From assembly GCA_020850375.1 (NCBI GenBank), contig JADZET010000164.1, positions 1 to 18,671 on the forward strand: a DNA stretch of 18,671 nucleotides, written 5' to 3'. Shown one piece after another: positions 9,199 to 16,664 of this stretch. Position numbers and translations under genes: made by a program. Positions within the stretch are counted from its first letter, which is position 1; the number at the start of each line of letters is the position of its first letter. Source of the stretch: Phycisphaeraceae bacterium (GTDB lineage Bacteria; Planctomycetota; Phycisphaerae; Phycisphaerales; Phycisphaeraceae). The notes below the pieces were generated by a model. It did no database searches and was not told the DNA's origin. It worked only from the letters and a program-made list of their open reading frames with translations.

Positions 9199-10028
9199 TT
9201 CCCCAGCCACAGGATGTACCCCATCGCCATCGCCAGCAGCGCCACCGCCGGCAGTACGCCGCGTCCCACCCACGACCCATAAACATCCGGCGGCGCCGCC
9301 GGGTGATACGTCGCCGCCTCCGCCCCCCACCGCCGCTCGACCAGCAGCAGGTCCAGCACCACCGCCGCCGCCAGCAGCACCACCGCCCCCACCGACGCGG
9401 TGTAGAAATCCTTCATCGTCGCCTCGGCCGACACCCAGTTGCCCGCCACCGCACGCCCCAGGATCGCGCCCGACCCCGCCAGGAACCCGCCCAACCGCCA
9501 CCCGCTGGCCAGCCTGCGCTCGACCGTGATCCGCTCCGACGCCCCCGTCACCGCCTGATACATCCCCCACAGGATCAGCCACGTCGACCCCGACAGCACC
9601 GCGCAGAACACCACCACCCACCACCCCGGCCCGTCGCCGATGTTCCCCCCCGCGTAGCACAGCGTCCACCCGACCATCCCCCCCGCCAGCGCGATCAGCG
9701 CCGCGGGGTTGCTCCGCTCGAGCACGTCCTCGCGGAAACCCACGCCCAGCCCGCGGAAGAGCAGCACCCCCATGGCGAGCCATGTCACCCCATGCACCAT
9801 GTAGAAACCGATGTACAGCCCGCTCGACTGCACGTCCCACGAACTCCAGAAACGAAGCACACCCCACAGCGCCCCCAGGCAGACCAGCCAGACCACCAGC
9901 ACCCCGCGCGTCACCCCGCGCCGCCGACCGAATCGCCCCAGCGCCAGCGGCCGGACCAGGCGAAAGAACCACAGCATCAGCCCAAGCAGGCCGCTGACGA
10001 GCATCACCATCGCTTCATCACCGGACAC
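9192..10028 (-). CDS. DUF350-like polytopic membrane protein
   Basis: This 278-residue protein has about eight predicted membrane helices (near 7-25, 43-60, 71-92, 107-126, 135-158, 176-195, 208-230, 257-275). Two internal repeats look like the DUF350 pattern of a polar start, a small-residue-rich helix and a glycine: RSNPAALIALAGGMVGW at about 105-121 and SGWRLGGFLAGSGAILG at about 175-191. E. coli YjfL (DUF350) has the same two-repeat arrangement in a much shorter protein. The GTG at 10028 is chosen because AGGGAGG lies five bases upstream; the frame extends to GTG 10055 but that start has no such site. The gene overlaps the ligase gene by seven bases. Function is unknown; DUF350 proteins are thought to be small membrane proteins. 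Family call is moderately secure from pattern only. Confidence 0.68.
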   Translation of the reverse strand: MSGDEAMVMLVSGLLGLMLWFFRLVRPLALGRFGRRRGVTRGVLVVWLVCLGALWGVLRFWSSWDVQSSGLYIGFYMVHGVTWLAMGVLLFRGLGVGFREDVLERSNPAALIALAGGMVGWTLCYAGGNIGDGPGWWVVVFCAVLSGSTWLILWGMYQAVTGASERITVERRLASGWRLGGFLAGSGAILGRAVAGNWVSAEATMKDFYTASVGAVVLLAAAVVLDLLLVERRWGAEAATYHPAAPPDVYGSWVGRGVLPAVALLAMAMGYILWLGKW

Positions 10029-10033
10029 GTCCG

Positions 10034-10040
10034 CCTCCCT
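10034..10040 (-). promoter_or_regulatory. Ribosome-binding site fixing the DUF350-like gene start
   Basis: The minus strand reads AGGGAGG five bases before the GTG at 10028. It lies inside the longer frame that would start at 10055, so it argues for the shorter protein. Confidence 0.6.
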
Positions 10041-10109
10041 CTGCGTTATGAACACCGAGGGTGACGAGCCACAGCCGCCGCGACCGCGACGGCCACCGAA
10101 CTCCGGTCC

Positions 10110-10529
10110 TTACGTCCCCGATCCGTAAACCTTCGCCGGGTCGAACGCCATCTTCTCCACCAGCTTCAGCGGATCCTCCATGCTCTTGCCCGCCGCGCGG
10201 TAGAAGCACGTCCGGTACCCCACGTGGCACGCCGGCCCGTGCGCCCGGCAGCGCAGCACGATCGCGTCCTGGTCGCAGTCGACCAGCGCCTCGAGCACCT
10301 CCATCACGTGCCCCGACGACTCGCCCTTGACCCACATCTTGCCCCGGCTGCGCGAATAGAACGTCGCCCGCCGATCGCGCAGCGTCGCCGCGAGCGCCTG
10401 GTCGTTCATCCAGGCCATCATCAGAATCTGCCCGTTCTCCGCGTCCTGCACGATCGCGGGGATCAGCCCCTGCTCGTTGTAGCGGACATCGAGTTTCAGG
10501 CCGGTTTCGCGGGGGTCGTTGTGAGCCAT
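10110..10529 (-). CDS. hisI: Phosphoribosyl-AMP cyclohydrolase
   Basis: HisI opens the purine ring of phosphoribosyl-AMP, the third step of histidine biosynthesis. At 139 residues this is the stand-alone cyclohydrolase without the HisE pyrophosphohydrolase domain. Visible hallmarks are MMAWMNDQAL, YSRSRGKMWVKGESSGH, the Mg-binding DCDQD (D84, D86, D88) and the zinc cysteines C85, C101 and C108 in ACHVGYRTCFYR, with the spacing 16 then 7 known for the family. The ATG at 10529 is preceded by AGGAGA at a six-base distance. It sits 46 bases after mrp on the same strand but has a possible promoter of its own in that gap. No other his gene is in the window. Confidence 0.96.
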   Translation of the reverse strand: MAHNDPRETGLKLDVRYNEQGLIPAIVQDAENGQILMMAWMNDQALAATLRDRRATFYSRSRGKMWVKGESSGHVMEVLEALVDCDQDAIVLRCRAHGPACHVGYRTCFYRAAGKSMEDPLKLVEKMAFDPAKVYGSGT

Positions 10530-10554
10530 GCCCGGTCTCCTGCGTTGGAGCCGG

Positions 10555-10583
10555 ATTATAACGACGCCCCGGCGGTCAGTGCA
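10555..10583 (-). promoter_or_regulatory. Candidate promoter for hisI
   Basis: A perfect TATAAT -10 on the minus strand (10560-10555) has a weak -35, TGCACT (10583-10578), at 17 bases spacing. Transcription would begin about 20 bases before the hisI start codon. The -35 overlaps the end of mrp. Confidence 0.45.
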
Positions 10584-11703
10584 CGCTGAGCGTCGGCTGC
10601 CTCTTGACCATCGCCGAGACCTGCACCTGATTGATCAGATTCCGCGTCACCAACTCCAGTTCGCCGGCCAATGCCCCTCCGCCGGTGAAATTCGCCGTCG
10701 GATCTCCGGCGTCGCAGTTATGCCGCAGCGCCATGTTGATCGGCACCGCCCCCAGGAACGGCTTGCCCATCTCCTGGGCCATCATCTGCGCCCCGCCGCG
10801 GCCGAAGATGTCGTACTCCTTCCCGTCGTCGCCGATGAAGTAGCTCATGTTCTCGACCACGCCCAGCACCTCGATGTTCAATTGCTCGAACATCCGCACC
10901 GCCCGCCGCGCGTCATCCTGGGCCACCTTCTGCGGCGTGCAGACCACCACCGCCCCCGTCAGCGGCAGGAGCTGACTCATCGTCAACGGCACGTCGCCCG
11001 TTCCGGGGGGCAGGTCGATGATCAGGTACTCCAATTCCCCCCACGCCGTCTGGATCGCCAACTGCCTAAACGCCGAGTGCGCCATCGGCCCGCGCCAGAT
11101 CAGCGGCTTGTCCTCCTCGACCAGCGACCCGAGCGTCATGCACCGCACCCCGTGCACCTCGAACGGGATGATCTGGTTCTCCGGCGTCACCCGCGGCCGC
11201 AGCGCGCTCAGCCCCATCATCGTCGGCAGCGACGGCCCGTAGATGTCCCCGTCGAGCAGCCCCACGCGCAGCCCCGCCCGCGCCAGCCCGATCGCCAGAT
11301 TCACCGCGATCGTGCTCTTGCCCACGCCCCCCTTACCCGCCCCCACCGCGATGATGTGCCTTACCCCCGGCAGCGGATTGCCCTCCGGCCCCGTCCCCGC
11401 CTGCCCCTGGCTCGCTTGCGCCTTGGCCTGCGCCGCCGCGTGTGCCGCCGCTGCGGCGTCCACCGCCACCTCCACCTTCACTTGCTTGATCTCCGCCCCC
11501 AGGTCGCGCACCGCCGCCTCGACCGCCTTGCTCATCGATTGCTTGGCCGCCAACGTCGGGTTGGCGATCTCGAGCCTGACCAACGCCACCCCGTCACAAT
11601 ACGAGACGCTCTTGACCATCCCCAGCGTCACGATGTCCTTGTGCAGCTCGGGCTCGAGCACCGTCGAAAGGTTCTGCAGGATCTGCTCACGCGTGATGGC
11701 CAT
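10576..11703 (-). CDS. mrp: Mrp/ApbC-family P-loop ATPase (iron-sulfur carrier family)
   Basis: This 375-residue cytoplasmic ATPase is of the Mrp/NBP35 group, members of which bind and transfer Fe-S clusters. An N-terminal DUF59/MIP18-like domain (about 5-80) is joined by an Ala/Gln linker (about 82-104) to the deviant-Walker ATPase domain. That domain shows GKGGVGKST (123-131), DGDIYGPSLP (151-160), PLIWRGPM (200-207), IIDLPPGTGD (228-237) and ENMSYF (284-289). The CxxC pair that usually follows ENMS and ligates the cluster is absent: the segment reads IGDDGKEYDIFG. ATG 11703 has GAGG seven bases upstream and gives a normal DUF59 start; the frame extends to 11787 but without a start that fits. 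Cluster-carrier function is therefore uncertain. Confidence 0.92.
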   Translation of the reverse strand: MAITREQILQNLSTVLEPELHKDIVTLGMVKSVSYCDGVALVRLEIANPTLAAKQSMSKAVEAAVRDLGAEIKQVKVEVAVDAAAAAHAAAQAKAQASQGQAGTGPEGNPLPGVRHIIAVGAGKGGVGKSTIAVNLAIGLARAGLRVGLLDGDIYGPSLPTMMGLSALRPRVTPENQIIPFEVHGVRCMTLGSLVEEDKPLIWRGPMAHSAFRQLAIQTAWGELEYLIIDLPPGTGDVPLTMSQLLPLTGAVVVCTPQKVAQDDARRAVRMFEQLNIEVLGVVENMSYFIGDDGKEYDIFGRGGAQMMAQEMGKPFLGAVPINMALRHNCDAGDPTANFTGGGALAGELELVTRNLINQVQVSAMVKRQPTLSVH

Positions 11704-11758
11704 GGTTAAACCTCGATGAATATCCGACCTGGAACGTTTGATACAGGGGGGGTTGAGA

Positions 11759-11787
11759 ATCTTAGGGCGAACCAGGGCAAAGGCCAA
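11759..11787 (-). promoter_or_regulatory. Candidate promoter for mrp
   Basis: Minus strand TTGGCC (11787-11782), a 17-base spacer and TAAGAT (11764-11759) match four of six bases at each hexamer. The start point would be about 50 bases before mrp. I see no equally good promoter for the divergent plus-strand gene in this 213-base gap, although its ribosome site AAGGTGA (11904-11910) is clear. Confidence 0.4.
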
Positions 11788-11916
11788 ACGTACCCTGCAA
11801 TAGCCCGCCCGCTCCGCCGTTATTCACTGTGCCGCCGTGATGAATCGACAAGCCATGGGGGGGCCCATTCGTTACTCGCCTGAGCACCAACCAACCTGCA
11901 AGAAAGGTGAAAGACC

Positions 11917-12735
11917 ATGAAAACCAAGCGTTCCTTGCTCCTGCTCGGCTGCCTGGCCGCGCTCGGCCTCGTCGGCCTGCAGGCCCCCCTGACCTGGGGC
12001 CAGCCCGCCGACGACGGCGAACAAGCCGGCCCGCCGCCCGCCAACGACTTTGAGGAACTCGACACCCCGCCCGGGATGGGACCGAGCATGATGGGCCCCG
12101 GAATGGGCATGATGGGCTCCGGCGGTCCCTGGGGCATGATGGGCCCCGGCATGGGCCGCGGCGCCATGTTCGCCCAGCGCGTCCTTGCCCTGCCCGACCT
12201 GACCGCCGACCAGAAGAAGTCCATCGAGGACCTGGTCGAGAAACACCACCAGGCCATGCAGGCCTGGCAGCAGCAGCACGAGGGTGAGTTCAAGCCCTTG
12301 CACGACAAGATGCAGGACCTGCGTGAGCAGGCCAAGCCCGCACTCAAGCAGCTCCGCGACAGCCGCAAGGAGATGCTCGACCTGCTGGCCATGGACACCC
12401 CCACCAGCGACCTGGTCAAGCCGCTCGACGAATTGCGCACCAAGTTCCGCGACGCCCGCAAGCAGCTCGAGCCCCTGCGCGATCAGCTCCGCGACGCGGG
12501 TCAGCAGTTCCGCGACCTGCACAAGGACGCCCCGAGCGCCCGTGAGCTGCACAAGCAGATCATGGACCTCCTGACCGACGAACAGCACCTGGAACTGCGT
12601 CAAGGCATGATGGGCCCCGGCATGCGTCCCGGCATGATGATGCGTGACGGCGCTCCCGGAAACCCCGGAAACCCCGGCATGGGCCCCGGAATGGGCCAGG
12701 GCATGCGCGGCGACCGCCCCGGCAAATCCCGCTGA
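11917..12735 (+). CDS. Exported Met/Gly-rich Spy/CpxP-like protein
   Basis: This is a 272-residue secreted protein. Residues 1 to about 28 are a signal peptide (MKTKR, then a Leu/Ala core, ending near LTWGQ). Residues 53-84 are Met/Gly/Pro-rich with ten methionines in MMGPGM-like units. About 90-228 form a charged, largely helical core with two LTxxQ motifs, LTADQ (95-99) and LTDEQ (219-223). Residues 231-264 repeat the Met-rich composition with nine methionines. Two LTxxQ motifs flanking helices are the mark of the Spy/CpxP periplasmic chaperone group, so an ATP-independent envelope chaperone or metal-responsive role is plausible; methionine clusters could bind copper(I), but this is inference. 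The start has AAGGTGA six bases upstream. A terminator follows at 12772-12797. Confidence 0.72.
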   Translation: MKTKRSLLLLGCLAALGLVGLQAPLTWGQPADDGEQAGPPPANDFEELDTPPGMGPSMMGPGMGMMGSGGPWGMMGPGMGRGAMFAQRVLALPDLTADQKKSIEDLVEKHHQAMQAWQQQHEGEFKPLHDKMQDLREQAKPALKQLRDSRKEMLDLLAMDTPTSDLVKPLDELRTKFRDARKQLEPLRDQLRDAGQQFRDLHKDAPSARELHKQIMDLLTDEQHLELRQGMMGPGMRPGMMMRDGAPGNPGNPGMGPGMGQGMRGDRPGKSR

Positions 12736-12771
12736 CACCCGCTCGACTCTCTCCCGAGCCTCTCCCCGCTC

Positions 12772-12797
12772 CCCCCGGCCATGCGCCGGGGGTTTTT
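12772..12797 (+). terminator. Rho-independent terminator after the Spy-like gene
   Basis: A perfect 8-bp G/C stem (12772-12779 with 12785-12792) and 5-base loop are followed by TTTTT. The convergent ABC ATPase gene stops at 12798, directly beside it; on that strand no U-run follows the stem. Confidence 0.92.
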
Positions 12798-13751
12798 CTA
12801 TTGAACCAACCCCTTGGTCAACCGCATGAACGCCGTCTCGAGGTTCACCTGCTCCTCCATCAGCCGGCTGATCCCGAATCCCCGCAGCACCAACTGCTTG
12901 GCCACCTCCGCCGCGTCGATCTCCCCCGGCTGAATCGACAGCCGCAATTCCCCGTCACTTCCGGGGACGCAAGTAACGCCCGTCACCCCCGGAAGCTTTT
13001 CCAGCACCGCCGCAGCCTCACCGCCTCGGCCCCCCGCGATCCGCACCTGCAAGACGCTCCCCACCTTCGCTCGCTCGAGGATCTCCGCCACCGTCCCCGA
13101 GAACTTCAGCTCCCCCTGCTCGATGATCCCCACCTTGTTGCACAGGTCCGCCAGCTCCACCAGGATGTGCGAGCTGATCAGGATGGTCTTGCCCATCCGC
13201 CGCAGCTCCTTGAGCAATTCCCGGATCTCGATCCGCGCCCGCGGGTCCAGCCCGCTCGCCGGCTCATCCAGCAGCAGCACCTTCGGGTCGTGCAGCAGCA
13301 CCCGCGCCAGGCTCAGCCGCTGCTTCATCCCCCGCGACAGACCGTTCACCGGCGAGTCCGCCTTGCCCCCCAGGTCCGTCAGCGACAGCACGTCCTCGAC
13401 CACCCCCTTGCGCCGCTGCCCGTGGATCTGGTACGCCGACGCGAAGAACTCCAGGTACTCCCGCACCACCAGGTCCTCGTACGACCCGAAGTAGTCCGGC
13501 ACGTACCCGATCATCCCCCGCACCTGCCGGGCGTTGACCGGCCCCACGCTCAGCCCGCACACCCGCGCCTCGCCCCACGTCGGCCGTAGCAGCGTCGCCA
13601 ATATCTTGATCGTCGTCGTCTTGCCCGCCCCGTTGGGCCCGATGAACCCATAGCAGTCCCCCTCGTCGATCCGCAGGTTCAGGTTCGACAGCGCCGTCGT
13701 CTGCCCGTACTTCTTCGTCAGGTTGATCGTCTGCACCATCGGCGTGTTCAT
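12798..13751 (-). CDS. ABC transporter ATP-binding protein (ABC-2/CcmA type)
   Basis: This 317-residue nucleotide-binding subunit has Walker A GPNGAGKTT (38-46), the Q-loop region (VPDYFGSYEDL), the signature LSRGM (138-142), Walker B VLLLDEP (158-164), the D-loop SGLDP and the switch H195. The remaining ~90 residues are a C-terminal accessory domain common in ABC-2-type exporters and gliding-motility-like ATPases. The ATG at 13751 overlaps the TGA of the upstream 830-residue protein as ATGA; a second in-frame ATG four codons later is possible. No ABC-2 permease is encoded beside it here, so its transmembrane partner must be elsewhere or be the coupled protein. The transported substrate is unknown. 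Confidence 0.93.
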   Translation of the reverse strand: MNTPMVQTINLTKKYGQTTALSNLNLRIDEGDCYGFIGPNGAGKTTTIKILATLLRPTWGEARVCGLSVGPVNARQVRGMIGYVPDYFGSYEDLVVREYLEFFASAYQIHGQRRKGVVEDVLSLTDLGGKADSPVNGLSRGMKQRLSLARVLLHDPKVLLLDEPASGLDPRARIEIRELLKELRRMGKTILISSHILVELADLCNKVGIIEQGELKFSGTVAEILERAKVGSVLQVRIAGGRGGEAAAVLEKLPGVTGVTCVPGSDGELRLSIQPGEIDAAEVAKQLVLRGFGISRLMEEQVNLETAFMRLTKGLVQ

Positions 13752-16240
13752 GGTTGCGTGTCACTCCCTCGATCCGAAGGTTCAGGCAGGGGCACGATCC
13801 AGCGCACCACCGTCCATCCCCCGCCGCTGAGCTTCTCACCTTCCCGCCCATCGAGCGTCATCGGCAGCGGCAGCGGGCTCTTGGGCAGGTGACCGATCAC
13901 GATCAGCCGCCGCAGCGGCAGCAGCGCCGAAAGATCCAGCCCGCGCACCCCCGTCCGCAGCGCCGCCCACCCACGGTCCGCCCCGTAATACTCCTTCCGG
14001 TCCCACAGCGGCGGCGGCAGATACTCATAAAAGCTCAGCCGCTCGATCATCCGCACCGTCTGATCCTCGGGCAGTCTGGCCAAGGCGTCCTCCCCCGCCT
14101 GCACCTCGTCGCGCCCCATCCCCGGGTTGCGCATCAGGTCGCCGAGGTATCCTCGCCACGGCGTCATCTTCTGCGCCCCCGACCGTGGCCGGGGCGGCTC
14201 GAGCAGCGTATACCGCCGCGTCGAGTCCTGGAACACCGCCAGGTCCAACGGCTGGTCCGCCGGCCAGTCCCCCACCGGCGCCACCCACGGCATCGCCCCG
14301 TCACCCGGACAGTACACCAGCAGCACGTTGCGGAGCACCACCTTCTTCTTTTCCTCGTCCGCCTCGAGCAGCCGGTGCTGAATCTGCCCGCTCGGCCACC
14401 ACTGCCCGCCCCGCCCGAGCGTCATCCCCACCGGCAGCCCCCGCAGCCGCCAGTCATACGACCACGCCTTGCCCGCGCCCCGCCCCGGCCAACTCAGCAG
14501 ACACGAGCTCTGCACCGACCGCGCCGTGCTCCGCACCGTGATCGGCACGCCCTCTCCCGCGTCCGTCGCGTCGACCCACGGCGCCGCCGCGTCGAGCGCG
14601 TAGGGCATCGCCGTCACGAACACCGACCGCGACCTGACCCCGAATCGCCCGAACCCCTGCAACCCCTGATCAAACCCCGTCACCCCCCAAACATCTCCCC
14701 CCCCGGAAGTAGGCGATCGGTAGTCTTCGTTCAACGCCAGCTCCACCCGCCCGTGCCGAGGCACCAGGAACGAGAACCAGCTCTGCACCCGCAGCAGCCC
14801 CGGCCGGCCCGCGCTGATCCCGTCCGCCGGCGACCACACGTCCACCACGCTCATGTGCTCGATCCGCGTCTGGTGCGCCGCCATCAGCCACCCGCCCGCC
14901 CACGCGAGCGCCGTCGCCACCAGCACCCCCGCCACGAACAGGTTCCAGCTCTGGTGGGTCAGCCCCTTGCGCCGCAGCACGAAGTACCCCGCCGGCCCCA
15001 CCGTCACCCAGTAGATCGTGAAGAAAAAAATCGCCGCCAGGATCACCCCCGACGCCTTGCCCCCCATCGCCGTCAAGAGCGGGATGAACTCCCCCTGCTC
15101 CCTCGCGTCGCGCACCCCCGGCTCCGCCATCCGATCCGCCGCGACCTCCTGGTCAATAAAGTCCTGCCGATACGCCGGGCTCCGCCACCCGAACACCGCC
15201 CGCCAGAGCTGCGGCCCGTTGGGCAATCCCTGCCGCGTCACACCCCGCTCGGTCAGGTCCACCCCGATCACCGTCACCCTTCCCAGACCGAACTGCCTCG
15301 CAACCACCAGCGCCGGCCCGCGCCCCCCCGCGTCCCCCGGCGTCGCGATCCCCCGCAGCAGCACCGCCGCGTCCGTCCCCGGCTCGATCTCGATGGCCTG
15401 CCCCGTGATCCGCCACGTCGCGTCACGCAGCGGCCCCCCGAGCCACCCCGGCGGCAGCAGGTTCTCCCGCGTCCGCGTGTGCAGCCCCTCCGTCAGCTCC
15501 GCGAACGCCGACCGCTCCCACGCCGGCCCCACGCTCGGCAGCACGATCACCAAGTGCCCCCCCCGTCGCACCCACTCGATCAGCGCCCCCCGCACCGCCG
15601 GCGTGATCCGCGGATCATCCGGCGCCCCCCCGTCCGGCGTCCAGACCAGCGCCTGGAGCATCGACATCCCGTACCACCGGTCCGGCAGGTTCGCGATCGT
15701 CACCCCGTCGACCAGCCGCTTGCCCTCCTGCTGCGTGTAGTTCGCCTCATACGCCGCCAGACCCAGCGACCGCGCCCCGGTCACCGCCAGCACCCCGACC
15801 TCCGGCGACAACGTCGCATCCAGCGACGGCGCCGTCGTCCGGCTGGCCAGCAGGTGACCGCTCACCCCGTCGAGCACACGCAGCCGCCACCGGCTCCCCG
15901 GCTCAGCCGTCAGCGGCAGCGGTTGATAGACCCACAACCAGCCCTTCTCCCCCGGCCCGATCGTCGCCGCCCGCCGAGCGTGCACCGGGTCCCCGTCCGC
16001 GTCCTGCACCACCCACTCGCAGATCACCGACCGCGCCGCCTGCCCCGGGTTCTCCAGCGACACGCCTAGACCCGTCCAGCACCCCGGCTGAATCATCCCA
16101 TCAATCCCCACCCGCTCCCGCGGCACCTCGACCCGCAGCCCCCCCGCCTCGAACCGCAGCGACTGGCCGACCGCCGCCCCGGCGCTCAGCGCCAGCCACA
16201 CGCTCAGCCATCGCCAGCACACCGCCCGACCCGTCACCAT
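13748..16240 (-). CDS. 830-residue exported/two-TM protein coupled to the ABC ATPase
   Basis: I cannot name this family with certainty. Residues 1 to about 25 are a signal peptide (MVTGRAVCWRW, hydrophobic core, AAVGQ). About 28-140 look like a beta-rich domain. About 145-350 include GVLAVTG, IEWVRRGGHLVIVLPS and GLGRVTVIGVDLT, a pattern like the class I glutamine-amidotransferase-like fold seen in many membrane-anchored partners of ABC-2 ATPases, with no clear catalytic Cys. Two membrane helices lie at about 398-422 and 433-454, followed by a ~375-residue beta-rich extracytoplasmic part. The ATG at 16240 has GGGAG four bases upstream and gives a good signal peptide. Its stop overlaps the ATPase start. 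It is probably an auxiliary or permease-like partner of that ATPase; this rests mainly on coupling. Confidence 0.82.
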   Translation of the reverse strand: MVTGRAVCWRWLSVWLALSAGAAVGQSLRFEAGGLRVEVPRERVGIDGMIQPGCWTGLGVSLENPGQAARSVICEWVVQDADGDPVHARRAATIGPGEKGWLWVYQPLPLTAEPGSRWRLRVLDGVSGHLLASRTTAPSLDATLSPEVGVLAVTGARSLGLAAYEANYTQQEGKRLVDGVTIANLPDRWYGMSMLQALVWTPDGGAPDDPRITPAVRGALIEWVRRGGHLVIVLPSVGPAWERSAFAELTEGLHTRTRENLLPPGWLGGPLRDATWRITGQAIEIEPGTDAAVLLRGIATPGDAGGRGPALVVARQFGLGRVTVIGVDLTERGVTRQGLPNGPQLWRAVFGWRSPAYRQDFIDQEVAADRMAEPGVRDAREQGEFIPLLTAMGGKASGVILAAIFFFTIYWVTVGPAGYFVLRRKGLTHQSWNLFVAGVLVATALAWAGGWLMAAHQTRIEHMSVVDVWSPADGISAGRPGLLRVQSWFSFLVPRHGRVELALNEDYRSPTSGGGDVWGVTGFDQGLQGFGRFGVRSRSVFVTAMPYALDAAAPWVDATDAGEGVPITVRSTARSVQSSCLLSWPGRGAGKAWSYDWRLRGLPVGMTLGRGGQWWPSGQIQHRLLEADEEKKKVVLRNVLLVYCPGDGAMPWVAPVGDWPADQPLDLAVFQDSTRRYTLLEPPRPRSGAQKMTPWRGYLGDLMRNPGMGRDEVQAGEDALARLPEDQTVRMIERLSFYEYLPPPLWDRKEYYGADRGWAALRTGVRGLDLSALLPLRRLIVIGHLPKSPLPLPMTLDGREGEKLSGGGWTVVRWIVPLPEPSDRGSDTQP

Positions 16241-16276
16241 GCCACTCCCGGTTAGGCCCCCGCCCAAGGCTCACAG

Positions 16277-16303
16277 TTGGCAAACTTTTACCATCTTATC
16301 TTA
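16277..16303. promoter_or_regulatory. AT-rich divergent promoter region (tentative)
   Basis: This is an unusually AT-rich 27-base stretch in the 186-base gap between the 830-residue protein (-) and the small membrane protein (+). On plus it begins TTGGCA but has no good -10 at standard spacing (TATCTT at 14 bases). On minus it contains two overlapping TAAGAT boxes without a clear -35. It probably holds promoter elements, but assignment is weak. Confidence 0.25.
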
Positions 16304-16426
16304 CCCGCAACTCGCCCCAGGCCGCCCCGGCCGCGCCGCCGAACTTGCCGCCGCCCGCGCCGACGTCCCGGAACCGCTTTCACTCATCCCAACCCCCGCC
16401 CGGGGCCGATATCAACCAAGCGAGCC

Positions 16427-16636
16427 ATGAACAAAGAAGTCCTGCTCCAAGTCTGGCCCGTCCTGGCCATCCTGGCCTACGCCCTGGTCACCTGCGTCCT
16501 GACCACGCTGGCCTACATGCGCCGCAACCAGGTCGACCTCCACGACCGCGTCCGCGAGTCGCTCCTGCTCCGTCAGCGCTACATGGCCACCAAGGAAGAG
16601 CGCCAGCACCACAACGACAGCATCATCGTCGAGTGA
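16427..16636 (+). CDS. Small single-pass membrane protein (69 residues)
   Basis: This is a 69-residue hypothetical protein. One membrane helix is predicted at about residues 8-30 (VWPVLAILAYALVTCVLTTLAY), followed by a positively charged R-R-N stretch and a ~38-residue charged, helical tail (DLHDRVRESLLLRQRY...EERQHHNDS). This is the usual N-out/C-in shape by the positive-inside rule. Codon use matches the neighbours, and the frame opens after a divergent gap, both favouring a real gene. The ribosome site (AAGCGAG) is weak and the frame extends further upstream without another ATG that fits better. It converges on queD with a 28-base gap and no terminator. No family is recognised. Confidence 0.6.
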   Translation: MNKEVLLQVWPVLAILAYALVTCVLTTLAYMRRNQVDLHDRVRESLLLRQRYMATKEERQHHNDSIIVE

Positions 16637-16664
16637 TTCGTCCCCGCCACCGCCATCCTTGAAC

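Noticed and set aside
9199..9972. N-terminal extension of the ligase frame
   Set aside because: It overlaps the DUF350-like gene in another frame, is Gly/Arg-rich, and the ATG at 9198 gives a sensible start with a ribosome site.
11704..11787. Longer mrp start near 11787
   Set aside because: The extra 28 codons have no family match, and the ATG at 11703 has a good ribosome site and the normal DUF59 beginning. The region also holds the likely promoter.
13754..16069. Plus-strand open frame of 771 codons
   Set aside because: Antisense to the 830-residue protein with extreme Arg/Pro/His content; a shadow frame.
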